From Proteobacteria bacterium UBA664 (GTDB lineage: Bacteria > Pseudomonadota > Gammaproteobacteria > UBA7966), in the NCBI GenBank assembly GCA_002299125.1, contig DBNU01000006.1:1-11337 (forward strand): DNA of 11,337 nt, given 5' to 3'. Below are positions 6,324 through 11,337 of this stretch, piece after piece. Numbering within the stretch: the stretch's first letter is position 1; each line of letters begins with the position of its first letter. The notes under the pieces are model-generated. The model saw only the letters and a program-made list of their open reading frames with translations. It ran no database searches and was not told where the DNA came from. Both the position numbers and the translations under genes were made by a program.

Positions 6324-7639
6324 CCTTCGGCCACCGAGGGCTTCAGACGATACTCCGCCGAGCGGGCATGCGCGGTCAGGCCCTCCGCACGCGCCAGCAC
6401 ACTGGCCTGTTGGGCAATCCGCTGCACCGAGCGGGGCGAGCAGCCGATGAGCGAGCTGCGCTTCTGGAAGTCGTACACGCCGAGTGGCGAGGAGAAGCGT
6501 GCCGTACCGGCCGTAGGCAGCACGTGATTGGGGCCGGCGCAGTAGTCCCCGAGGGCCTCGGCCGTGTGCTGGCCAAGGAAGATGGCACCGGCGTGGCGCA
6601 CCCGATGAAGCCAGGCCGTGGGTTCGGTCAGGGCGAGTTCGAGGTGCTCGGGGGCGAGGCGGTTGACCAGCGCCAGCGCCTCGTCGAGATCCTCCACCAC
6701 GATGACCGCCCCGAAATCCGCGAGCGATTGCGCGACGATGGTGTGCCGCTCGAGCGTGGGGACCAGGCGCTCGAGGGCCGCGATCACGGCATCGGCGTGC
6801 GCGGCGTCCGGCGTGATGAGGATCGCCTGGGCCTGTTCGTCGTGTTCAGCCTGGGAGCAGAGGTCCATGGCGATCCAGTCCGGATCGGTGCTGCCATCGC
6901 TGACGATCACGATCTCCGAAGGGCCGGCCACCATGTCGATGCCGACGCGACCGAAGACCATGGATTTCGCCGCGGCCACCCAGGCATTGCCCGGCCCGGT
7001 GATCTTGTCGACCGCGGGGATGGTCTCGGTACCCCAGGCCAGCGCCGCGACCGCCTGCGCACCACCCACGGTGAAGACGCGATCCGCCCCGGCGATGGCG
7101 GCGGCGGCCAGCACCACGGGCTCGAGTCGGCCGCCCGGGGCCGGCACCACCATGATCACCTCCGGCACCCCCGCGACCTTGGCCGGAATGATGTTCATCA
7201 GCACCGAGGAGGGATAGGCCGCCTTGCCGCCCGGCACGTAGACGCCGGCGCGGTCGAGGGCCGTGATGCGGGTGCCGAGCAGGGTCCCATCCGAGTCGTG
7301 ATAGCACCAGGAGGTCTGGAGCTGACGTTCGTGGAAGCTCCGGATGCGCGCTGTCGCCGCCTCCAGCGCAGTACGCACGTGGCCATCCACCCGGGCGACA
7401 GCGGCCTGCCAGTCGGCCGGCGCGAGTTCGAGCTCGGCGGCGTGGCGGATGCTGCGTGCATCGAAGCGGTTGGTGTACTCCACGAGGGCTGCATCGCCGC
7501 GCCGCCGTACATCGGCCACGATGTCGCGGGCGCCGATCAGGACCTCCGCCGGCAACTCGTGGCCGCGGTCGACGAGGGCATCCAGACGGGGGATGAAATC
7601 GGGCTCGCTCGCGGCGAGCCGGGTGATGCTCTGGGTCAT
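6320..7639 (-). CDS. hisD: Histidinol dehydrogenase
   Basis: Zn2+-dependent, NAD-linked enzyme that oxidises L-histidinol to L-histidine in two steps, the last reactions of the pathway. The 439 residues match the usual size. Family signatures are visible: AGVYVPGGKAAYPSSVLM (131-148), DKITGPGNAWV (211-221), AGPSEIVIVSD (238-248) and SQAEHDEQAQ (262-271). By family knowledge Q263, H266, D365 and H424 ligate zinc, and E331-H332 (LAPEHLEL) are the acid-base pair. All are present, so the enzyme looks intact. It overlaps hisG upstream and hisC downstream by 4 nt each (ATGA). Confidence 0.97.
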   Translation of the reverse strand: MTQSITRLAASEPDFIPRLDALVDRGHELPAEVLIGARDIVADVRRRGDAALVEYTNRFDARSIRHAAELELAPADWQAAVARVDGHVRTALEAATARIRSFHERQLQTSWCYHDSDGTLLGTRITALDRAGVYVPGGKAAYPSSVLMNIIPAKVAGVPEVIMVVPAPGGRLEPVVLAAAAIAGADRVFTVGGAQAVAALAWGTETIPAVDKITGPGNAWVAAAKSMVFGRVGIDMVAGPSEIVIVSDGSTDPDWIAMDLCSQAEHDEQAQAILITPDAAHADAVIAALERLVPTLERHTIVAQSLADFGAVIVVEDLDEALALVNRLAPEHLELALTEPTAWLHRVRHAGAIFLGQHTAEALGDYCAGPNHVLPTAGTARFSSPLGVYDFQKRSSLIGCSPRSVQRIAQQASVLARAEGLTAHARSAEYRLKPSVAEG

Positions 7640-8277
7640 GCGGCAGTCTGCCCCTGGTGTCCGGTGAGGGCGGCGAGGGAGTCCACGAGCGTGCGAATGC
7701 GCCGGCTCGCGAGTTTCATCGAGGCCTTGTTGACCACCAGCCAGGCGCTCACCTCGGCGATGGTTTCGTACTCCACCAGACCGTTCGCGCGCAGCGTGTT
7801 CCCGGTGTCCACGAGATCCACGATGCGATCGGCGAGCCCGACCAGTGGGGCGAGTTCCATCGAGCCGTAGAGCTTGATGAGTTCAGGCTGGAGGTTACGG
7901 CGTGCATAGAACTCACGGGTGATGAGTGGATATTTGGTGGCCACGCGCGGGTGTTGCATCTGCGGTAGGCCGCCGGGCCGGCCAGCGACCACCAGACGGC
8001 AGCGGGCGATGCCAAGGTCGAGCGGCTCGTAGAGCCCCGTGCCCTGGTACTCCATCAGGACATCCTTCCCGGCGATCCCCACATCCGCTGCCCCGTACTC
8101 GACGTAGGTCGGCACGTCGGCGGCGCGGATGACGACGAACTGGATCTCCGGATCGCTGGTGCCGAGGATGAGCCGGCGCGAGGTGGCGAGATCCTCCTCC
8201 GGCCGGATGCCGAGCGCCGCCAGCAGCGGCAGTGTCTGCTCGAGGATGCGCCCCTTGGACAGTGCGATGGTGAGCAT
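7636..8277 (-). CDS. hisG: ATP phosphoribosyltransferase, short form (HisG-S)
   Basis: First and rate-limiting step of histidine synthesis: ATP plus PRPP gives phosphoribosyl-ATP. The 213 residues form only the two catalytic lobes. The C-terminal regulatory ACT-like domain of the roughly 300-residue long form is absent, so by family rule it needs HisZ for activity and histidine feedback. HisZ is not in this window. Visible motifs are LSKGRILEQTLPLL (6-19), a DVGIAGKDVLMEY stretch and the PRPP-binding VDLVDTGNTLRANGL region. The ATG (8275-8277) has AGGAA nine nt upstream (8287-8291). It is the first gene of the hisG-hisD-hisC unit. The 74-bp gap before the toxin fragment shows no clear promoter by eye. 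Confidence 0.96.
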   Translation of the reverse strand: MLTIALSKGRILEQTLPLLAALGIRPEEDLATSRRLILGTSDPEIQFVVIRAADVPTYVEYGAADVGIAGKDVLMEYQGTGLYEPLDLGIARCRLVVAGRPGGLPQMQHPRVATKYPLITREFYARRNLQPELIKLYGSMELAPLVGLADRIVDLVDTGNTLRANGLVEYETIAEVSAWLVVNKASMKLASRRIRTLVDSLAALTGHQGQTAA

Positions 8278-8351
8278 GCGGTTGGCTTCCTGTAGGGCCT
8301 TCAGAGTGGGCGATGAGAACTGCGGCGCATCCGCTGGCTGTGGTTGGCTGT

Positions 8352-8579
8352 TCAGTTCAGGCGCTGCTCAATCGGGTGCCGCCGCCAGGGCACGAGCGAG
8401 GGAGGCAGTCCGGACCGGGCGGGTCGTTTGGCAATCGACACCCGACCCCTCCAGTAGCCTGATTCGCGATGCAAATGCATCACTGCCACAAGCAGAACCC
8501 CGCCATCCTGCTCAGCATACAAAACCCCATACGGAAATCGCCGCAGCAATGAGCGGCGGACTTCGCCTTCGAGGGCCAT
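8352..8579 (-). pseudogene. C-terminal half of a ParE/RelE-type toxin, cut off by a TGA
   Basis: This 75-codon frame carries the conserved C-terminal half of the ParE/RelE toxin fold: GEVRRSLLRRFPYGVLYAEQ followed by VMHLHRESGYWRGR. It lies in the same frame as the toxin N-terminus encoded just upstream, separated only by one TGA (8580-8582). Its first codon is an ATG immediately after that stop (TGA-ATG). In relatives the region reads NPLAW followed by an LEGEVRR-like string, so the TGA probably replaces a Trp TGG. About 28 residues after GYWRGR are not family-like and suggest that the original stop was also lost. It is probably inactive, unless reinitiation or readthrough makes a two-piece or full toxin. 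Confidence 0.72.
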
Positions 8580-8948
8580 TCAGGCAAGGGGATTGGCGAT
8601 GGCAGGCTGGACCGCCGCATGGAGCTCAACTGCAAAATTCTGCCCGAGGCCCGGTTCCACGTCTTCATCGCACTGAATGGCCGTGGACACCTCCTCCTCT
8701 GCGTCCGGGTGAAAGCGGACGCTCATTCCTTGAAATCTTCTCCAGATCTTCGCGAAAACCTCCTCGCCCGGGACGGCCACGATGTTGCCCGCCCGCATCT
8801 CCTGCAGGTGCCTCCGAGCAACTGCGGCCCACTTCCTGTCGATCGCTGCCTCCGGCGGATTCAGGCTGCGGAGGCGAACATCCACCAGCATGACCAGGCC
8901 TTCCACCGGCAGGGATTCCGCTTGACTGAGCAGATCCGTGATCTTCAT
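8580..8948 (-). CDS. Addiction-module antitoxin fused in frame to a truncated ParE/RelE toxin N-terminus
   Basis: The first 74 residues match the small 'putative addiction module' antitoxin family (PF09720 type): MKITDLLSQAESLPVEG, then a W-rich middle (DRKWAAVARRHLQEMRAG) and a VPGEEVFAKIWRRF tail. From residue 75 the frame reads MSVRFHPDAEEEVSTA, the usual start of the partner toxin. Such genes are normally separate and overlap by ATGA. Here a run of three T (8733-8735) keeps the frames joined. With one T less, the antitoxin would end RRFKE and stop at the TGA that overlaps the toxin ATG (8724-8726). The toxin part then stops at TGA 8580-8582. The ATG at 8946-8948 has GGGGTGA-like purines upstream. 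The antitoxin domain may still fold. The locus sits between murA and hisG. Confidence 0.75.
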   Translation of the reverse strand: MKITDLLSQAESLPVEGLVMLVDVRLRSLNPPEAAIDRKWAAVARRHLQEMRAGNIVAVPGEEVFAKIWRRFQGMSVRFHPDAEEEVSTAIQCDEDVEPGLGQNFAVELHAAVQPAIANPLA

Positions 8949-9010
8949 GTCATCACCCCGAATCTCGAAATCTCCTCACCCGAACCCAGAGCCTCGAAGC
9001 TCGCGTGCGC

Positions 9011-10333
9011 TCAGGTCGGGCGTGCGGCCACTGCCTGAGTTGCGGCCGCCGCCGCCGGCACCACGGCCGGGGTGCGAGAGGGGATGCGACGGATGATGGC
9101 ACCGAGCTGAGCGAGCTTCTCCTCGATGGTCTCGTAGCCGCGGTCGATGTGGTAGATGCGGTCCACCAGGGTCTCGCCGTCCGCCACCAGCCCGGCCAGT
9201 ACCAGTGACGCCGAGGCGCGAAGGTCCGTGGCCATCACCGGGGCCGCGGTCAGGCGCGACACCCCGGAAACGATCGCGGTGTTGCCCTCCAGTCGGATGC
9301 TCGCGCCCATGCGCTGCAACTCCTGCACGTGCATGAAGCGATTCTCGAAGACCGATTCCGTGATGGTACCCGTGCCATTGGCAACGCTGTTCAGCGCCGT
9401 GAACTGCGCCTGCATGTCGGTCGGGAAGCCCGGGTAGGGCTGGGTGTGGATGTCCACCGCACGGATGTCACTGTTGCGCGCGTCGATAGTGATCCAGTCC
9501 GCCCCACAGGTGATCCGCGCACCGGCTTCAGCCAGCTTGGCCAGTACGGCCTCGAGCAGCTCGGGTCGTGTCTGCTTCAGCCGTACCTGTCCGCGGGTCA
9601 TGAGCGCAGCCACCAGGAAGGTGCCGGTCTCGATGCGGTCCGGGAGGATGTCGTAGCGGCAGCCTCCGAGCGAGCTCACGCCGTGGACGACGATGCGATC
9701 GGTGCCGGCCCCCTCGATGTCGGCACCGAGGCTGATGAGGAAATGGGCGAGGTCCACCACCTCCGGCTCCCGTGCGGCGTTCTGGATGATCGTCGTTCCC
9801 TTGGCCAGGGTGGCCGCCATCATCAGGTTTTCGGTCCCGGTGACGGTGACGAGGTCCATCACCAGATGGGCACCACAGAGTCGCTTGGCCCGGGCCCGAA
9901 TGTAGCCTTGCTCGACGGTGACCTCCGCCCCCATGGCGGTCAAGCCCTGCAGGTGCAGGTTCACCGGGCGCGAGCCGATGGCACAGCCTCCGGGCAGAGA
10001 GACATCGGCCTGCCCGAAGCGCGCCACCAGTGGGCCAAGTACGAGGATCGACGCGCGCATGGTGCGGACCAGTTCGTAGGGCGCGAACTGGCTGGTGATG
10101 CGGGTGCTGTCCACTTCCACCCGCATGTGTTCATCCACCGTGAACTGCACCCCCATTCGCCCGAGCAATTCGAGCGTGGTGGTGATGTCGTTCAGATGGG
10201 GAATGTTGCCGATGGTGCAGGGCGCTTCGGCGAGCAGCGTGGCAGCGAGGATGGGCAGGGCGGCGTTCTTGGCGCCGGAGATGCGGACCTCGCCCGAGAG
10301 GGGCGTGCCGCCGCGGATCAGAAGTTTGTCCAA
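9011..10333 (-). CDS. murA: UDP-N-acetylglucosamine 1-carboxyvinyltransferase
   Basis: Cytoplasmic enzyme that transfers enolpyruvate from PEP to UDP-GlcNAc, the first committed step of peptidoglycan synthesis and the fosfomycin target. Visible motifs are MDKLLIRGG at the start, SGAKNAALP (19-27, with K22/N23) and SLPGGCAIGSRPV (112-124), where C117 matches the catalytic loop Cys, so it should be fosfomycin-sensitive. At 440 residues it is about 20 longer than usual. The excess is an Ala/Pro-rich tail after LGAIIRRI (TPAVVPAAAAATQAV...). The start is TTG (10331-10333): there is no nearby ATG, the reading MDKLL fits the family, and GGGGGA (10343-10348) lies nine nt upstream. It follows ibaG after 84 bp, as in E. 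coli. Confidence 0.97.
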   Translation of the reverse strand: MDKLLIRGGTPLSGEVRISGAKNAALPILAATLLAEAPCTIGNIPHLNDITTTLELLGRMGVQFTVDEHMRVEVDSTRITSQFAPYELVRTMRASILVLGPLVARFGQADVSLPGGCAIGSRPVNLHLQGLTAMGAEVTVEQGYIRARAKRLCGAHLVMDLVTVTGTENLMMAATLAKGTTIIQNAAREPEVVDLAHFLISLGADIEGAGTDRIVVHGVSSLGGCRYDILPDRIETGTFLVAALMTRGQVRLKQTRPELLEAVLAKLAEAGARITCGADWITIDARNSDIRAVDIHTQPYPGFPTDMQAQFTALNSVANGTGTITESVFENRFMHVQELQRMGASIRLEGNTAIVSGVSRLTAAPVMATDLRASASLVLAGLVADGETLVDRIYHIDRGYETIEEKLAQLGAIIRRIPSRTPAVVPAAAAATQAVAARPT

Positions 10334-10372
10334 GGAATGAAATCCCCCAGGCCAGAAGGGGTGAGGGGAGCC

Positions 10373-10400
10373 GCCCCGCCCCGGTTCGCCGGAGTGGGGC
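10373..10400. other. Stable hairpin between ibaG and murA
   Basis: GCCCC (10373-10377) can pair with GGGGC (10396-10400) around an inner CCGG-TTCG-CCGG stem-loop (10381-10392). No T-run follows on either strand, so a simple intrinsic terminator is unlikely. It could shape the mRNA 5' of the murA SD. The structure is seen; the role is unknown. Confidence 0.35.
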
Positions 10401-10417
10401 TTGCTGTTGGGTCGGGG

Positions 10418-10681
10418 TCAGCCAGCCGAGCGGGCCGCCCATTCCTCGGGGGTGTGGGTGCTGATCGAGAGGGCATGCACGGCCTCCTTCATCGCATCAC
10501 CGAGGGCAGCGTAGACAAGCTGATGGCGACGCACCGGCATGAGACCGGCGAAGCTCGTGGAGACGATCACGGCCTGGAAGTGGCGGCCATCGTCACCGAA
10601 GACCTGCACCTCGGCCCCGGGCATTCCGGTAACGATCAACTGACGGACGTCTTCGGCGGTCATTGGACAGGCTTCTTGCAT
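10418..10681 (-). CDS. ibaG: BolA-family protein IbaG
   Basis: Small BolA/IbaG protein; family members bind monothiol glutaredoxins through a shared [2Fe-2S] cluster and act in iron-sulfur handling and acid or envelope stress. The 87 residues contain the BolA core GDDGRHFQAVIVSTSF and the signature VRRHQLVYAAL (50-60), then HALSISTHTPEEW. H34, H53 and H69 are candidate ligand positions. The length is normal. I keep the ATG at 10679-10681 because AAGGA (10688-10692) lies six nt upstream; an inner ATG at codon 7 is the alternative. Its place between mlaB and murA is conserved with E. coli (mlaB-ibaG-murA), which favours IbaG over BolA proper. Confidence 0.93.
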   Translation of the reverse strand: MQEACPMTAEDVRQLIVTGMPGAEVQVFGDDGRHFQAVIVSTSFAGLMPVRRHQLVYAALGDAMKEAVHALSISTHTPEEWAARSAG

Positions 10682-10706
10682 TGAGGATCCTTGAGGTGCC
10701 CGATTG

Positions 10707-10761
10707 CCACACTCGGGCCTTGGCGACGCCCGAGCCGGGAGAACGAGCGCTCACAGTGTGG
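10707..10761. other. Nested inverted repeats between mlaB and ibaG
   Basis: CTCGGGC (10712-10718) and GCCCGAG (10728-10734) form a perfect 7-bp stem with a 9-nt loop. A second pair, CCACACT (10707-10713) and AGTGTGG (10755-10761), encloses it. The two stems overlap by two bases, so they are partly alternative. No T-run follows. A role as mRNA stabiliser or attenuator between mlaB and ibaG is only a guess. Confidence 0.4.
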
Positions 10762-10809
10762 GGTGAAATTGGCCGCCCAGCCCGTGTCGCGTTACCGAGG
10801 AGGGGCTGG

Positions 10810-10855
10810 ATCCCCGCCTGCGCGGGGATGACGGAGTGAGGCGCGGGGATGACGG
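10810..10855. repeat. REP-like palindromic element with a half copy
   Basis: ATCCCCGC-CTGC-GCGGGGAT (10810-10829) is a perfect 8-bp palindrome with a 4-nt loop, followed by GACGG. A second GCGCGGGGATGACGG (10841-10855) repeats its right half. This sequence type (TGGATCCCCGC...GCGGGGATGAC) resembles the short interspersed palindromes common between genes in many proteobacteria. Other copies in the genome would confirm it. Confidence 0.6.
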
Positions 10856-10876
10856 CCTGGAGGAGCAGGTGGCATG

Positions 10877-11191
10877 TCAGCCCGGAGTCAGTGCGAGCAA
10901 AGATCGCACACCGGAGAGCTCGGCCAGCGAGACCAGGCCCGTGGGTGCATGGAGGATGCGGAGCTTGCCGCCACTGCGACGGGCTCGCCGCGCCAGCGAG
11001 AGCAGCAGGGCCAGCGCGGAGCTGTCTATGCGCTCAACCCCGGTCAGATCGAGCTCCAGGTCGCCGGCGAGTTCGAGCGTCGCGGCCTGTTCGTGGAGCG
11101 CCGGTACGGTGGCGTGGGTCACTTCGCCGACCATCACCCAGTACCCAGCGCTTGGCGTGCTGAGTGATGGCGACACCCCGGCCGTACTCAC
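10877..11191 (-). CDS. mlaB: MlaB, STAS-domain subunit of the Mla lipid transporter
   Basis: Cytoplasmic STAS-domain protein that in E. coli binds the MlaF ATPase and is needed for assembly and activity of the MlaFEDB complex in phospholipid traffic between inner and outer membranes. The 104 residues match the usual size. The STAS core is seen as ATLELAGDLELDLTGVERID followed by SSALALLLSLARRARRSGGKL. S57/S58 stand where E. coli MlaB has the conserved Thr of its DTAGLALL motif. The start is GTG (11189-11191) and overlaps the mlaC stop as GTGA, so it is probably translationally coupled. A 195-bp gap with repeats separates it from ibaG. Confidence 0.9.
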   Translation of the reverse strand: MSTAGVSPSLSTPSAGYWVMVGEVTHATVPALHEQAATLELAGDLELDLTGVERIDSSALALLLSLARRARRSGGKLRILHAPTGLVSLAELSGVRSLLALTPG

Positions 11192-11337
11192 TGCAGTTGC
11201 TGGGCGTTGCGCTCGGTCAAGGAGGCGATGAGCCCCGAGACGCCGGCCTCCCGCACCCGGGCGCTGAACTCACCGCGATAGGTGGCGACCAGACTGACTC
11301 CGCCCACGAGCACATCCACCACCTTCCAGTCGTCACC
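11188..11337 (-). CDS. mlaC: MlaC, periplasmic phospholipid-binding protein (C-terminal end only)
   Basis: Only the last 49 residues are in the window. They read GDDWKVVDVLVGGVSLVATY and end TERNAQQLQ. The DWKV-D-V--GVSLV--YR-F pattern is characteristic of the C-terminus of MlaC (Ttg2D), the soluble carrier that shuttles phospholipid between the outer-membrane MlaA complex and the inner-membrane MlaFEDB complex. The stop TGA (11188-11190) overlaps the GTG start of mlaB. The position upstream of mlaB fits the mlaFEDCB order. Confidence 0.93.
   Translation of the reverse strand, partial: GDDWKVVDVLVGGVSLVATYRGEFSARVREAGVSGLIASLTERNAQQLQ

Noticed and set aside
6368..7870. A 500-codon plus-strand open frame opposite hisD and hisG.
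   Set aside because: It is a shadow of strongly coding minus-strand genes in high-G+C DNA. It shows no domain pattern.
9329..10684. A 451-codon plus-strand open frame opposite murA and ibaG.
   Set aside because: It is antisense to clearly recognised murA and ibaG. The composition is His/Gly/Arg-rich, as expected for shadow frames.
10810..10855. Possible CRISPR-like repeat pair because of the repeated GCGGGGATGACGG.
   Set aside because: There are only one and a half copies, 12 nt apart, with no array or spacer structure. It fits a REP-like palindrome.

Overview
This is a high-G+C gammaproteobacterial chromosome segment. The gene order petA / degS(algW) ... hisC-hisD-hisG ... murA-ibaG-mlaB-mlaC resembles what I remember of Pseudomonas (algW-hisC-hisD-hisG-murA-bolA-like-mlaB-mlaC). 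The short HisG and a DegS/AlgW protease beside the Rieske gene also fit a gammaproteobacterium outside the enterics. A Chromatiales or Ectothiorhodospiraceae-like host is possible, but that is a guess.

Layout. At the left edge is the 5' part of the Rieske iron-sulfur gene petA (minus strand), divergent from a DegS/AlgW-type membrane-anchored serine protease (plus strand). Nearly everything else is on the minus strand. Read in the direction of transcription, from right to left, it runs: the end of mlaC, mlaB (start overlapping the mlaC stop), ibaG (BolA family), murA (TTG start, extra C-terminal tail), a damaged ParE/RelE-type toxin-antitoxin module, hisG-hisD-hisC (each overlapping the next by 4 nt), a large TPR-glycosyltransferase gene of the SPINDLY/OGT (GT41) type, a degenerate second copy of the hisC 3' end fused to the first codons of a second TPR gene, and an intact-looking VapBC module with a cluster of palindromes in front of it.

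How it fits together. mlaC/mlaB (outer-membrane lipid asymmetry), ibaG (Fe-S/redox-linked BolA protein) and murA (first committed step of peptidoglycan synthesis) form the known envelope neighbourhood. hisG-hisD-hisC is a compact part of histidine biosynthesis, and its short HisG needs a HisZ partner that is not in the window. Accessory DNA has entered at two seams of this conserved block. One is between murA and hisG, where the toxin-antitoxin module has decayed. The other is between hisC and degS, where the GT41 gene, a tandem-duplication scar and vapBC lie.

The most interesting items are the SPINDLY-like glycosyltransferase attached to the end of a his cluster, the duplication scar on its downstream side, and the second toxin-antitoxin locus. 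In that locus the antitoxin frame runs into the toxin frame, and a TGA stands where a Trp codon is expected, directly followed by ATG.
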